DNA from: Deltaproteobacteria bacterium
Lineage (GTDB): Bacteria; Myxococcota_A; Polyangia; JAAYKL01
Assembly: GCA_016935665.1 (NCBI GenBank)
Contig: JAFGQN010000080.1
Span: forward strand, 1-48,202
Length of the DNA stretch: 48,202 nucleotides
Direction: 5' to 3'
Part shown: piece after piece, positions 16,227 through 25,587 of the stretch
How positions within the stretch are numbered: the stretch's first letter is position 1
How the letters are laid out: the number at the start of each line of letters is the position of its first letter
Program-made: the position numbers and the translations under genes
The notes under the pieces: model-generated
What the model saw: only the letters and a program-made list of their open reading frames with translations
The model's database searches: none
Told to the model about the DNA's origin: nothing

Positions 16227-17483
16227 TTACGCGGCGTCGAGATCCAGTTTGCGGCGGATTTTTTTGAGGGCCTGTTCCTGAATTTGACGAATGCGTTCAC
16301 GGGACAGGTTGTAGTGATTGCCAATTTCCTTGAGCGTCATCTCTTCGCCGTTGTTGTCCAGACCATAGCGCCAGCGGACGATGGTGCGTTCGATGGGGCT
16401 GAGGATTTCAAGAACGGAATTCATGTTCTGTTCCCAAGCGGAGAGCATGGCACTTTCAAACGGGGTCTTGATGTTTTCATCGGCCAGCAAATCGATGTAT
16501 TTACGATTATCCGCGGATGAAATTTCTTTATCCAGAGACGCAATCAATGCCAGTTTGTGTTTTTGCACTTTTTTCAGTTTGCGCGAATTGATACCGGTTT
16601 CCTCCACCAGCTCCTCTTCAGTGGGGGTGCGTCCAAGTCGCAATGTGATGGCGTCTACTGCGCGACCCAGTCGCTGCTGCGCATCCAGCGCGTGGACGGG
16701 AACACGCACTGCCTGTCCCTTGTCGGCGAGGGCACGGCCAATAGCGTGACGAATCCACCAGGAAGCATAGGTGTTAAAACGGAAACCTCGTTTGTAGTCG
16801 AACCGTTCCACCGCTTTTATCAGCCCGAGGTTGCCTTCCTGCACCAGGTCAATGAGCGGCATCTGACCTTTGTCATAACGCCGGGCGATGGATACCACCA
16901 GCCGCAGATTGGCGCGGATGAACGCGTGTTTGGTCATGCGGATGCGGGTGGCCAGCTGTTCTGTTTCCTGTGCCAGTGTCTGCCAGCGTTTGTCCTTTTG
17001 CGTTTCGGGATTGCGCAAAGTAGCCTGAACCACGCGATGGGCTGCCTGAATGAAATCTCGTTTCAAATCCTGCTCGTGCAGTCTGGGAGCGACCTCCTCA
17101 ACCATTTTTTTATAGCGATTGCGTTGATTCACGCTGGGATTTTTATCGTTCAGCTTCGTGGCATATTTTTTCAGCTTGTCCAACCCTTCGACCGTTTGTT
17201 CGGGCTCGAAACAGGCCTGTACATCTTCAATCATCTGAGGTACGAGCTCGAACTCACGAAATGTGATGCACCAGCGATTGATCTCCAGGTCCGCCAGTTT
17301 TTTGGCTTCCTCGATTTCTTCGTCGCATGTGAGCATTTTGTGAGATGCCAACTCGGAGAAATATTTGCTAAGTGTCGGATCATGTTTAGAATTCGACCAG
17401 GTTTTTGCCCGGGAATCGTCGTCTCCGAAGTTTGAATCTGTGAAATTTTTGGGTTTTCGTCCTCTTCTTGCTTTTTCAGTCAT
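16227..17483 (-). CDS. RNA polymerase sigma-70 family factor
   Basis: This 418-residue sigma factor directs RNA polymerase to specific promoters. Region 1.2 is seen near residues 38-62 ([20 protein letters not shown]). A non-conserved insert of roughly 80 residues follows. Region 2 then includes [33 protein letters not shown] and [17 protein letters not shown]. Region 3 and a complete region 4 follow, with the recognition helix [19 protein letters not shown]. The presence of regions 1.2 through 4 makes it a group 1-3 factor rather than an ECF type. It could be the RpoD-like principal factor or a paralogue, as found in multi-sigma myxobacteria; the short N-terminus (no long region 1.1) favours an alternative factor. 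Confidence 0.9.
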   Translation of the reverse strand: MTEKARRGRKPKNFTDSNFGDDDSRAKTWSNSKHDPTLSKYFSELASHKMLTCDEEIEEAKKLADLEINRWCITFREFELVPQMIEDVQACFEPEQTVEGLDKLKKYATKLNDKNPSVNQRNRYKKMVEEVAPRLHEQDLKRDFIQAAHRVVQATLRNPETQKDKRWQTLAQETEQLATRIRMTKHAFIRANLRLVVSIARRYDKGQMPLIDLVQEGNLGLIKAVERFDYKRGFRFNTYASWWIRHAIGRALADKGQAVRVPVHALDAQQRLGRAVDAITLRLGRTPTEEELVEETGINSRKLKKVQKHKLALIASLDKEISSADNRKYIDLLADENIKTPFESAMLSAWEQNMNSVLEILSPIERTIVRWRYGLDNNGEEMTLKEIGNHYNLSRERIRQIQEQALKKIRRKLDLDAA

Positions 17484-17534
17484 AGAGTTTTTACCTCTCG
17501 GGAGTCTTACTCCCCGTTTTACAGTTCAACCGGG

Positions 17535-17556
17535 AGATTGAATTGTCGTTCAATCT
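17535..17556. promoter_or_regulatory. Perfect 8-bp inverted repeat upstream of the sigma factor gene
   Basis: AGATTGAA and TTCAATCT are separated by the 6-base spacer TTGTCG, about 50 bases before the sigma gene's start at 17483. The site could be a repressor operator or an RNA hairpin in the sigma mRNA leader. No homologous site was seen elsewhere in the window. Confidence 0.45.
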
Positions 17557-17666
17557 TAAAACTTCTGGACGCTCTGGAGATTGGTGCCCGCTCCGTTGGC
17601 GTCTCCCCCTTGGTATTGAATAAGCGGCAGAGGCGGCGTTTTCTTTAGGCCCAAAAGTGATTTTTT

Positions 17667-17695
17667 TTGTTATTGTGGTGTAAAAAAAGGGTAAT
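17667..17695 (+). promoter_or_regulatory. Possible promoter of the ABC exporter gene
   Basis: TTGTTA at 17667-17672 and GGTAAT at 17690-17695 are separated by 17 bases; each matches 4 of 6 consensus positions. The region is AT-rich. This is the best candidate in the divergent intergenic stretch, but it is weak. Confidence 0.25.
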
Positions 17696-17721
17696 GGTGT
17701 CATAACATCTTGAAATTACGT

Positions 17722-19488
17722 ATGTTTTTTTTACAAAAAAAAATAAAAAAAGTTCGTGAATCCTGGCAGAATGACTTTGGAAGACTATTTGTGTTTCTGC
17801 GTCCGCAATTACCTGCCCTGTTATTTGCCGCGATTTTCATGTCCATTGTGGCGGCCTCCACCGCCGGTTACGCCTACCTGGTGGGGCCGGTACTTAAGTC
17901 CCTGTTTTTAACATCGGAAACAGCGTCGTCTGCTGAAGTGGCAAGCCCGCATTTTTCCTGGATAACAGAGCTGGCAGCGCGACTGGTGCAGGCATCGCCC
18001 TATTTTATAGGTGGTCTGATTATTGGGGTGGCTGTGATTAAAGGCATCGCCTTTTTCATGCAGCGTCTGCTGGTCATCCGTGCGGGACAGCGCGTGCTCT
18101 ACGATTTGCGGGAGCGTATGTACAATGGCGTGCTCCAGATGAATCCCCTGTTTCGGGAAAAAGACACGTCCGGCAATATTGTTAGCCGGTTCAGCGTGGA
18201 TTCCCATGTGGTGGAGCAGGCCGTGACCGGCGGAATCATGTCACTGGTGAGCAATGTGCTGCAGATAGTGGCGCTAACGACCATGGCGTTCAGTTTGTCG
18301 ATGGAGCTGGGACTGCTGGGTCTTGTGGGTTTTCCGCCCATCGCGGTAATGATTTCAAAGCTGGGGCGCGTGTTGCGCGCCAGACAGGGGCAGTTTTACG
18401 ATGCCTGGCATGGGGTGAGTCAGATTGTGGACGAAAGTGTCCTCGGATTGGGATTGCTGCAGTCGTTTGGCGCGGAACAGTTTGCCCAAAAGCGGTTTGA
18501 CGCTCAAAACCGCGCACTCAGACACCATGCAGCGTCCGCCCTTTCTGTATCCGCGTTTTCTTCACCGTTAAATGAAATTCTGGGGACAACCGCGTTGGGG
18601 GTAACCCTGTGGTACGCGCAGTTGCGAATAGAGTCCGGGCATCTCACCCCTGAGGCGTTCATTTCGTTTTTTACGGCGTTGTTTCTCCTGTATCGACCGG
18701 TAAAGGGATTTGGGATGGCGGTGCACGCACTGCAAACCGGATTCGCGGCGCTGGACAAACTCGGTCCCCTGTTGTCACCCACGAATCGATTTACCGGACG
18801 GGAGGTGAGCAGCGAAGGGGTGACGCTGAAAGACGTGACCGCCGGGTACGACAGGGACCAGGCGGTACTTAGACAATTGACATTGACGATTGCCCCGGGC
18901 GAGAAGGTGGCGGTGGTAGGCGAGTCGGGCAGTGGAAAAACGACTTTACTAAATGTACTTTGCGGATATTTGGCGCCCAGTGGCGGTACCGTCGAAAGCC
19001 CCTGGCCAGTGGCGGTGGTGCCGCAGATTCCATTTTTGTTCGACGAAACCATTTATGCCAATGTGGCCCTCGGAAACCCGAATATTACCAATGACATGGT
19101 TGAACGGGCGTGCCTTTTGTCAGGCGTTTTTGAATTTTGCGAAAAGTTGGACGGTGGACTGTTGTACAAAGTCGGGCAAAACGGTAAAAATCTTTCCGCT
19201 GGGGAGAGGCAGCGCGTGTGTCTGGCCCGGGCGCTGGCGAGTGGTCGAACGCTCCTTTTACTGGATGAAGTGACCGCGGCACTGGATGGAAAAAACGAGA
19301 ATATCATCACGGATAGCCTTGCGGGGTTGACAGATGTAACCGTTGTTGCCGTGACGCATCGTGCCAGAACAGCTGCCTTCGCCGCACGTACAGTGGTTTT
19401 GGAAAACGGAACCATTGTGGACGAGGGAACCTTTGACGATCTGATGGAACGTTCGCAGGTGGTTCAGCGCCTGTTCGCCTCTTCCTGA
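17722..19488 (+). CDS. MsbA-like ABC exporter, fused membrane and ATPase domains
   Basis: This 588-residue half-transporter would act as a homodimer in the inner membrane. The N-terminal ~330 residues are the six-helix exporter domain. The ATPase domain carries Walker A GESGSGKTT (near residue 400), the signature LSAGERQR, Walker B LLLLDE, and the switch histidine in AVTHR. The family flips lipids, including lipid A precursors, or exports peptides and drugs; the MsbA assignment is by overall layout only. The N-terminus is strongly basic. The ATG at 17722 is used, but no ribosome binding site is obvious and a TTG at 17710 is possible. It precedes the secreted HEAT-repeat gene by 70 bases. Confidence 0.88.
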   Translation: MFFLQKKIKKVRESWQNDFGRLFVFLRPQLPALLFAAIFMSIVAASTAGYAYLVGPVLKSLFLTSETASSAEVASPHFSWITELAARLVQASPYFIGGLIIGVAVIKGIAFFMQRLLVIRAGQRVLYDLRERMYNGVLQMNPLFREKDTSGNIVSRFSVDSHVVEQAVTGGIMSLVSNVLQIVALTTMAFSLSMELGLLGLVGFPPIAVMISKLGRVLRARQGQFYDAWHGVSQIVDESVLGLGLLQSFGAEQFAQKRFDAQNRALRHHAASALSVSAFSSPLNEILGTTALGVTLWYAQLRIESGHLTPEAFISFFTALFLLYRPVKGFGMAVHALQTGFAALDKLGPLLSPTNRFTGREVSSEGVTLKDVTAGYDRDQAVLRQLTLTIAPGEKVAVVGESGSGKTTLLNVLCGYLAPSGGTVESPWPVAVVPQIPFLFDETIYANVALGNPNITNDMVERACLLSGVFEFCEKLDGGLLYKVGQNGKNLSAGERQRVCLARALASGRTLLLLDEVTAALDGKNENIITDSLAGLTDVTVVAVTHRARTAAFAARTVVLENGTIVDEGTFDDLMERSQVVQRLFASS

Positions 19489-19503
19489 TGACAACAAACT
19501 GTA

Positions 19504-19527
19504 GGGGCAGACCCATGTGTTTGCCCA
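19504..19527. repeat. Short dispersed-type hairpin repeat (GTAGGGGC family)
   Basis: GGGGCAGACCC...TTTGCCC forms a 5-bp stem in the gap between two genes. The GTAGGGGC opening resembles an extragenic palindromic repeat seen in many bacterial genomes; a related copy lies at 48154-48180. Confidence 0.35.
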
Positions 19528-19558
19528 TGAATTGCGGAATGATACAGGAATGGCATAT

Positions 19559-21988
19559 ATGAAAATTATTAAACGATATTTGAATTTAATTACATTAATA
19601 TATCCGCTGCTGGCCAGCGCAGGCGCCCGTGCCGAGGACACCGCTGGCGCTTCCGCCTTGAAAGCATGGTCATTGGGAGACGGCGTCCAATTACGGGCGC
19701 ATGACGGAGTGCTGACCATTGAAAAATCGGGTCGGTCGCTGTGGGAGGCGCCTCTTACCGGAACAGGGGATACCGTCACCGTTTCCAGGGCCGGCAGCGC
19801 CAGAGGCGTCTCGCTGTTTTCCATTACGATGATTGGTGGAGAGTCATCCCATCGTGTCGTTGGATACCTGAAGGGCGGTGGCGTCGAAATCATATGGAAT
19901 GCACCATTGGAATTTTCAGGGGATCCCGGTGAGGAGACCGCGACGGATGTGCGTCTGCTGGATTTGGATGGGGATGGCCGAATGGAGATTGTAAAAGGGA
20001 CCCTGTTTACTCCGGTCCGGTTGTGTGGACGGAGCGATACACCGCTACTGTTTCGGGAACAGTGGGATTTCAATCGCAAAAAGTTTGTGCCAGTTGCCGG
20101 AGAAAGGAATTTGACCCCGTCGGAGACACTGACCGCCGATGGGTCGGCTGAACCGGTTTCCATTGGGAACCTGCGGTTTTTGACGCCTCGAACCGTTTCG
20201 TCATCTACTGGAGATGACAATAGTCCGTTGCTGCTGACGGCACCGACTGCCTTGACGGACGGACGGGGTGAGACTGGCTGGTCTGAAGACTCGGGTGACG
20301 GCACCGGAGAGTTTGTCACTTTTTCCACCCTGGCGCCAACGTGGGAAATTACAACGGTGGGAATTCAAACGGCGCGGCCCGAAAAAGGGGCGATGGGCGC
20401 CAACCGATTTGCTGCCCCCGACGACGTGATTGTAGCGTTTGAAGGCGCCAGTTACCGGTTGAAACTCGACAAGGCGGACGGCATGCAGTGGTTTAAACTG
20501 CCCACGCCTCAAAAGAGTGCCTGTTTATCGGTGGTGCTGGGTAGCAGTACGGGTAAACCGGGCGTGCCCATGTCAATTTTCGAAGTGGGTGTGCAAACGG
20601 AGATGCACCACAAAGAAGGGTTGCAGCGACTGGTCGCCCTATTGGATGACGATGCCCAGGGGGAGCAGACGCTGCAGATTTTGCGAACAGTGGGACAGGT
20701 CGCTTTTGAACCGTTGCGAAAGCAGTGGAAAACGCTCTCTTCGGCAGGCAAGCGTCGCGCAGTACAGTTTATTGCTGAAGCGGCGCCGGTGCAGGGAGCC
20801 CATCTCCTGGCCTCCTTTGGTGTTACCGATGGCCGATATGTGGAGGCAACCTTGCTTGAGGGCCTGAAAAAGTCCGGTGGCAGGGGTGAAAAAGTACTGG
20901 GCAAGTATCTGCACAACAAAAGTGCCCCCAAATTCAAAGCAGCGTTGCATCTGCTTGAAACACTCAATTCCAATGAAGCGTTTGATGTGGTTCTCGCCAC
21001 GCTGCCCAAAGTTCAAAAGGCGCGACAGCGGGCCTTGTTAAAGGGGCTGAGCGCGCTGGCAACGCAGCATGCGGATAGATTGTCCAGGTTGATGACGGAG
21101 GCAGCCAGGGCGCGCGCGGCCAATGACCTGCCTATGATGTTTGGGTTGCTGCGCATTGCCGCAGTCAACGACGCCAGCGCCGAAGAGGCCGCGCTGCTGG
21201 CCAGAGAGGTGTTCGATACAGCCGGATTCGAAGACCAGTACCGGGCATTGCGCATCGTTGGCGCGTCGAAGGTAACCATGTCCATCGCATTTCTGGCCAC
21301 CGTGGCCAACGGCGAAAACAAGTATCTCAGGCAGCTGTCGGCCAAAGCACTTAGCCAGTTTGGCGAAGATGACACCGCACGGGACACGCTTTTTTCCCTG
21401 ACGGCCGATACGGAACCCGGCGTGCAGATTGAAGCCATGAATGCGTTGCTGCAGTTTCATGGCCCCACCAAAAAAGCGGTGTTGCAAAAAGGTATTCAAA
21501 GCCCCTGGCCTCAAGTGCGGGCGCTTGCTGTCAAAAACGCAGCGGATGTTCCGCAAATCCGCAGGTCGCTGGTGTTAAAGGGCCTCAATGATGATCGATT
21601 CATAGTGGCGCTGGAGGCGCTGATTCTGGCCGCAGAAATGCCGGATGCGGAGTTGAACACGCCCATCGTTGACATTTTAACTCAAAGTAAAAATACCAGG
21701 GTGCTGATTCGCGCCACAACCGCCGTATCCAAACGCTGCCAGTCTGACAAAGAAACACTGGACGCGCTGTTTGAATTGTTGCGTCTTGGCGCAAAGCCCC
21801 TGGCCGATGTCAACGAAAAAGTCGTGGCCACCGCTGCGGCCACCGCTCTTGGCGAAATTGGTTCTCCCGCCGCCGTCGAGCATCTGAAAACCGCCCGTCA
21901 AAGCTCCAACCTCACGACAGATAAGGCCATCGACGCAGCGCTGGCCGCAGCTAAGGGCGGCTGCGCAGCCAAGTACACTGCGCCCTGA
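19559..21988 (+). CDS. Secreted HEAT-repeat protein
   Basis: An 809-residue exported protein. The signal peptide has KIIKR, a hydrophobic core and an ASAGARA-ED cleavage site near residue 25. The N-terminal ~200 residues form a beta-rich region with a DLDGDGRMEI calcium-binding-like loop, as in FG-GAP/VCBS modules. Residues about 225-350 (ALTDGRGETGWSE...) resemble a discoidin or glycan-binding beta-sandwich. The remaining ~440 residues are alpha-helical HEAT-like repeats (for example VRALAVKNAADVPQI, ATAAALGEIGSPAAVEHL). The ATG at 19559 is chosen because AGGA ends 9 bases before it and the signal peptide begins there. It probably acts in the periplasm or on the cell surface as a protein-binding scaffold; no enzymatic motif is seen. 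Confidence 0.82.
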   Translation: MKIIKRYLNLITLIYPLLASAGARAEDTAGASALKAWSLGDGVQLRAHDGVLTIEKSGRSLWEAPLTGTGDTVTVSRAGSARGVSLFSITMIGGESSHRVVGYLKGGGVEIIWNAPLEFSGDPGEETATDVRLLDLDGDGRMEIVKGTLFTPVRLCGRSDTPLLFREQWDFNRKKFVPVAGERNLTPSETLTADGSAEPVSIGNLRFLTPRTVSSSTGDDNSPLLLTAPTALTDGRGETGWSEDSGDGTGEFVTFSTLAPTWEITTVGIQTARPEKGAMGANRFAAPDDVIVAFEGASYRLKLDKADGMQWFKLPTPQKSACLSVVLGSSTGKPGVPMSIFEVGVQTEMHHKEGLQRLVALLDDDAQGEQTLQILRTVGQVAFEPLRKQWKTLSSAGKRRAVQFIAEAAPVQGAHLLASFGVTDGRYVEATLLEGLKKSGGRGEKVLGKYLHNKSAPKFKAALHLLETLNSNEAFDVVLATLPKVQKARQRALLKGLSALATQHADRLSRLMTEAARARAANDLPMMFGLLRIAAVNDASAEEAALLAREVFDTAGFEDQYRALRIVGASKVTMSIAFLATVANGENKYLRQLSAKALSQFGEDDTARDTLFSLTADTEPGVQIEAMNALLQFHGPTKKAVLQKGIQSPWPQVRALAVKNAADVPQIRRSLVLKGLNDDRFIVALEALILAAEMPDAELNTPIVDILTQSKNTRVLIRATTAVSKRCQSDKETLDALFELLRLGAKPLADVNEKVVATAAATALGEIGSPAAVEHLKTARQSSNLTTDKAIDAALAAAKGGCAAKYTAP

Positions 21989-22256
21989 AGGACGCGTTTT
22001 AAAGATTGCCTGCCTGCAGAACATTCCTGGATTTACCCCCGTTAATTAATGGAGTCCACTGTCGATGAAGGCTGAAAAGCACCAGATAGGACGGAGACAT
22101 CATGCCTTCGAAAGAGGATCTTAAGATGCCTCCGACAGGATTCCCAATCGAGTCGGGAATGACTGACCGGCATTATTCTGTAATTATCAATGATTTCATT
22201 CTTTGGGAGGTTTGAGTGGATTTGTGTTAGATTTGACGATACTGAAAGGATGAACC
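21989..22256. other. Intergenic stretch with an inverted repeat
   Basis: No gene is seen in these 268 bases. ATTCCC at 22140-22145 and GGGAAT at 22155-22160 form a 6-bp inverted repeat around a 9-base spacer, and look like part of a dispersed extragenic element. GAAAGG just before 22257 serves the next gene. Confidence 0.4.
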
Positions 22257-22988
22257 ATGAATCAGATAATATTTGCGTATCTATTGGCTGTGTGCCTGTT
22301 GTTTGGGGTGGGATGCCAGAAAGCGTCCGGGGTGGGAACAGATACGGATACGACAACGGGTACCGGGTTACCGGGCGACACCGACGACGATTCCACAGCG
22401 ACGGAGCCAGCCGGTGACAGTGAAACGCAAACCGCCGGTGACAGTGAAACGGAAACAGTCATCCCGGATAGCGCCGACACGGGACAGTCGCCAATATCAT
22501 TTGTGATATTCAACGAGTCCAGCGAGACCAAATATATGCAGTTTTTTGGGGAACCGGAAGAGACAGTTCATTGTGCAATGAACGATGTCGAAACCTGTCG
22601 CTTCTTTGCGCCACCGTGTTCAGATAATTGCGCGGATGTTACCCCGGACGACTATTGCCTGATACTTTGCGAATATTGGCCGATGGTGCAGGCCATTGAG
22701 CCGGGTGAAACACTCAACTTTCCATGGCCGGGCAGTTTGTTTGCGGCACAGGTGGCGTTCTGTAAGGACGGCGGCACCTGCTTTTTCGAACTCCCCGCAA
22801 CAGCTGGTGAATACACTGCAGCAATTACGGTTTACAACAGCGTCACCTGTGCTTTTGAGAACCAATGCACTCTGGACAGCGATTCCAGCATCCATGGCGG
22901 CGTGGAGCCATCCGGAGAAGGGGTAATAGTGTCCGCGTCGTTTACGGTGCCAACCAGCGACGATGTGGTGCTGACCATCGTAGAATGA
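22257..22988 (+). CDS. Lipoprotein with Thr/Asp/Glu-rich linker
   Basis: The 243-residue protein has a type II signal peptide ending in the lipobox LFGVGC (lipidated Cys20). A linker of about 50 residues rich in Asp, Thr, Ser and Glu follows, with two copies of AGDSET. The C-terminal domain of about 165 residues has many cysteines (CRFFAPPC, CADV, CLILC, CKDG, CFF, CAFENQC), which would be disulfide-bonded outside the cytoplasm. GAAAGGA stands ahead of the ATG. No function is recognised; it is one of several linker-type lipoproteins in this window. Confidence 0.8.
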   Translation: MNQIIFAYLLAVCLLFGVGCQKASGVGTDTDTTTGTGLPGDTDDDSTATEPAGDSETQTAGDSETETVIPDSADTGQSPISFVIFNESSETKYMQFFGEPEETVHCAMNDVETCRFFAPPCSDNCADVTPDDYCLILCEYWPMVQAIEPGETLNFPWPGSLFAAQVAFCKDGGTCFFELPATAGEYTAAITVYNSVTCAFENQCTLDSDSSIHGGVEPSGEGVIVSASFTVPTSDDVVLTIVE

Positions 22989-23050
22989 TTCATCAACTTC
23001 AAATAGGACCGTTCTTGCAATCGCTTTGATGAAGTGATTAATTGGCAGAC

Positions 23051-23302
23051 ATGAAAATTGTGATTTTGAATGGGGCGCCAGACCATGACACATGGTGTTG
23101 CAGTTCCTGGATAATGGCTTTGGAAGCGTTTTTAAAACAGACACATCAGGTAGCGGTGTTCACGTTGCATCAGATGTCCATTTCGCGCTGCACGGGATGT
23201 TTTGGCTGTTGGGTTAAAACGCCGGGACAGTGTGTGGTGGCCGATGATTCTCACCAGTTGTGCGGCGCATACCAATCCGGGGGGGGGTGGGATTTTTGTT
23301 GA
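23051..23302 (+). pseudogene. Truncated flavodoxin-fold NAD(P)H oxidoreductase remnant
   Basis: The 83-residue frame begins MKIVILNGAP, like the FMN-binding first strand of NADPH-dependent FMN reductase and iron-sulfur flavoprotein families. It contains the family's cysteine motif CTGCFGCWVKTPGQC followed by a DD pair. Such proteins run to about 180-220 residues, but here the frame breaks after DDS into unrelated sequence and a stop, near a run of nine G residues at 23279-23287. The downstream bases give no clear continuation in any frame, so the gene looks deleted rather than merely frameshifted. Function is probably lost. Confidence 0.6.
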
Positions 23303-23593
23303 ACCGCAGAAGACTGCAAAGGCAGTTTGCCAGGCTGGGCAACCGGTTTGCGAAAGTGGGCGATTTTGATACAACACTGGTAGCCAGACTGCGTTCTCTT
23401 GAGCGACTGTCTTCATTCGGTTACTTCCTCGTACAAATTGATTGGCGAGCGGTTTTACTGGCGGTTTCTACTAAAAAAAGCGGGGGCTTCGCATTTGACG
23501 CATGCCACTCCTTTCGCGCCAGTATCCGCTGAGCAGGAAAGGAACAATCAACGCAGCGCAGTTGCGAATGACACGTGATTCGTTGGTCCCAAT
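23303..23593. other. Gene-free stretch, probable decayed sequence
   Basis: No convincing gene is found in these 291 bases between the flavoprotein remnant and the acetyltransferase. A minus-strand frame here contains CVDC but has no plausible start signal. I regard it as debris from the lost 3' part of the neighbouring gene or an insertion. Confidence 0.4.
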
Positions 23594-24142
23594 ATGGAAC
23601 GAATTGAAGAAATGATTCCGATGTATAAATATCCAATTCATAATATTAGAGCGGTGCGCGATTCTGATGTGACCGCGCTGTTGGCGTTCATGGCTCACTG
23701 GGGACCGGAACCGAATGAAATGTCTCCTGAAGATATCTTATTTCAGATTTGTCATTGCCGTCAGCACGTGTCCGGAGAACTGTTCGTGGCGCTGGATAAA
23801 CAGGGGCAAATGATTGCGTATCTGCAAATGACACAGGTGTCGCTTGTGGGATTTTTGCCCGCAGCGGAGGTTGCCGCATTATTGGTTCACTCAGATCTTA
23901 GAAGCCGCGGTATCGGCACGCAGTTGATTGAGTTTGCTCAAAAATGGTGTACACAAAACGGGTTGAACCGACTGCTTGTTTCGTCGCAGCTGCATCGCAC
24001 CGAGGCGCATAGATTCTATAAACGCTGCGGTTTTACGCTTTGGAAACAGTCGGCGGTTTTTGAGATCACAGTGCCCCTGTCTTCTGGCGGACTATCGCAG
24101 CAGCACGAGCAGGTAGATAACTGCAAACGCCAAAAAGAATAG
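23594..24142 (+). CDS. GNAT family N-acetyltransferase
   Basis: A 182-residue acetyl-CoA-dependent transferase. The pyrophosphate-binding motif A is visible as DLRSRGIGTQLIEFA (R-x-x-G-x-G), preceded by the strand AAEVAALLVHS. RTEAHRFYKRCGF matches the conserved C-terminal motif B. It would act in the cytosol on an unidentified amine. The start is uncertain: ATG codons at 23594, 23612 and 23621 are all in frame, and none has a strong ribosome binding site. Its last 51 bases overlap the convergent gene on the other strand, and the terminal Gln/Lys-rich tail lies in this overlap, so its 3' end may have been extended past an original stop. Confidence 0.82.
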   Translation: MERIEEMIPMYKYPIHNIRAVRDSDVTALLAFMAHWGPEPNEMSPEDILFQICHCRQHVSGELFVALDKQGQMIAYLQMTQVSLVGFLPAAEVAALLVHSDLRSRGIGTQLIEFAQKWCTQNGLNRLLVSSQLHRTEAHRFYKRCGFTLWKQSAVFEITVPLSSGGLSQQHEQVDNCKRQKE

Positions 24143-24625
24143 GGATATTCCAATCCGCAGCGGACTCGCCAGCCTGCCGTGAATGCCGGGTTTTTCAACG
24201 GATTGCCAGGGTTTTTGGGGATTGAAATGAACGGTGATATTGGGCTGGCGCTGGTACAGGGACAGATCGCCGACCTTTCGTTCGGTATTCCAGGGGAACA
24301 TGGTCGCCAAATCTCCCATGTAGGTGGCGCCGTTGGCGGTGTACTGATAAAACAGAATCAGATACAGGCTGCCCTTACCATACTTGCTGTAATGCCGTGC
24401 CGGAGTGAGCCGAGTGACATGGGCGGGCGTCTGTTTCCATAACAGTGTCTGCTTTGCGCGATGAAAATGGACAATACGCAATACCCAGTATCCCACGATG
24501 ATGCCGACCCAAAGTATCATGGTCACTTTGTGGTATCCGACCATAAACGTGATGAGTAAACTGAGCAACAACTCCATAAAAAGGAGCCACTGGATGAATC
24601 GAATGATGAATAGTCTCTTTTGCAT
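24092..24625 (-). CDS. DUF3592-like membrane protein
   Basis: The 177-residue protein has two N-terminal transmembrane helices (about 8-32 and 35-52), a beta-rich soluble domain and one C-terminal helix (about 157-175). The soluble part (TPAHVTRL, then LFYQYTANGATYMGD and VHFNPQKPWQSV) has the pattern of DUF3592, a small domain of unknown function in many bacterial inner-membrane proteins. It is convergent with the acetyltransferase gene, overlapping by 51 bases. No functional link is apparent. Confidence 0.75.
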   Translation of the reverse strand: MQKRLFIIRFIQWLLFMELLLSLLITFMVGYHKVTMILWVGIIVGYWVLRIVHFHRAKQTLLWKQTPAHVTRLTPARHYSKYGKGSLYLILFYQYTANGATYMGDLATMFPWNTERKVGDLSLYQRQPNITVHFNPQKPWQSVEKPGIHGRLASPLRIGISLFFLAFAVIYLLVLLR

Positions 24626-24723
24626 AGTGAATGGGCAGCTTAAAAATTGGCGCTAAAATACGTATATTGACATGAAGCAGGATACCGGCAAGGCAATATA
24701 GCCCAAATGCTGCGGGGGTTTGA

Positions 24724-25404
24724 ATGAAGACGCTAAGTATATCGTGGATACATGTTTTGTTGCTCTTTGGGGTTGAGGTCGCGGGGTGCGACCATGTTAC
24801 TGGTCCAGCCTATCCGGGCATCATTTCCGAAAATGCAAATTTGGATTCCGACAGCGACGCAGATTCGGACGGCGATTCCGATGGCGACTCTGACGGCGAT
24901 TCGGACGGGGACTCCGATGGCGATTCCGATGGCGACTCTGACGGAGATTCAGACGGCGATTCAGATGGCGATTCAGATGGCGATTCCGATGGCGACTCCG
25001 ATGGCGACTCCGATGGCGATTCGGACGGAGACTCGGATGCGGAGGACTGTGACAAAGACGCCGACAACTGTGAAGAGTGCTGGAAATGTTCTGCAACCCG
25101 GGGGGAATGTGCTCAATTGGTGGATGATTGTTATGACGATGATCGCTCCGGGGGGTGTGGCGCCTGGCTCAATTGCATTGTCAAAAGCCAATGTGGCGAC
25201 AGTGACCTGAGCGATTGTGTGATGCACATTGATGGGAACGAATTAGTGGAAATCCAGTCCTCGTGTATGTGGATACTGGGATTTTTCAACGTGACCCCGG
25301 TCAATGATGTCGCCGAGATTCTGGCGTGCATCATCTGCACTGAATGCACATCATCGTGTAAATCAGTTGCGTTTTCCTACTGGTACGGGGGATGCAACAG
25401 TTAA
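24724..25404 (+). CDS. SD-repeat lipoprotein with cysteine-rich domain, copy 1
   Basis: A 226-residue lipoprotein with lipidated Cys22 (context VEVAGC) followed by DHVTGPAYP. An acidic linker of Asp-Ser-Asp-Gly repeats (about 41-105) separates the anchor from a C-terminal domain of about 115 residues with 16 or so cysteines. These include CEECWKC, a GGCGAWLNCIV stretch and CIICTECTSSC, and would be disulfide-bonded. The same anchor sequence and cysteine framework occur in the gene at 25588, showing a tandem duplication. The linker may bind calcium or simply extend the domain from the outer membrane. The function is unknown. Confidence 0.82.
   Translation: MKTLSISWIHVLLLFGVEVAGCDHVTGPAYPGIISENANLDSDSDADSDGDSDGDSDGDSDGDSDGDSDGDSDGDSDGDSDGDSDGDSDGDSDGDSDGDSDGDSDAEDCDKDADNCEECWKCSATRGECAQLVDDCYDDDRSGGCGAWLNCIVKSQCGDSDLSDCVMHIDGNELVEIQSSCMWILGFFNVTPVNDVAEILACIICTECTSSCKSVAFSYWYGGCNS
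24844..25038 (+). repeat. Degenerate 12-bp repeat encoding (Asp-Ser-Asp-Gly)n
   Basis: About sixteen 12-base units encode the acidic linker of the lipoprotein. Synonymous codons vary widely between units (GATTCC, GACTCT, GATTCG, GACTCC, GATTCA) while the amino-acid repeat is nearly perfect, so the array is old or selected at protein level. Confidence 0.85.
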
Positions 25405-25587
25405 GGCGTTTGAGAGGTATCGAAAAAAGCGGCGCGGCCAACTGCTGCATGAGGGATAAAAATCAGGTGGTTTTGTCGGATGAATTCATGATCGTTCATT
25501 TTTTATCTAAAGTTGTGTATACCGGAATATGCAGGGATTCATTTGTTAACGCGGTGCAACCTGCAGCGCCGTTGGAGAAGTTGAATA

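Noticed and set aside
16557-17435. 292-codon plus-strand frame opposite the sigma factor gene
   Set aside because: The sigma factor's regions are unmistakable on the minus strand; the opposite frame shows no domain.
24810-25067. Antisense frame encoding Ser-Pro-Glu repeats
   Set aside because: It is the complement of the DSDG linker repeat of the lipoprotein gene and has no gene features of its own.
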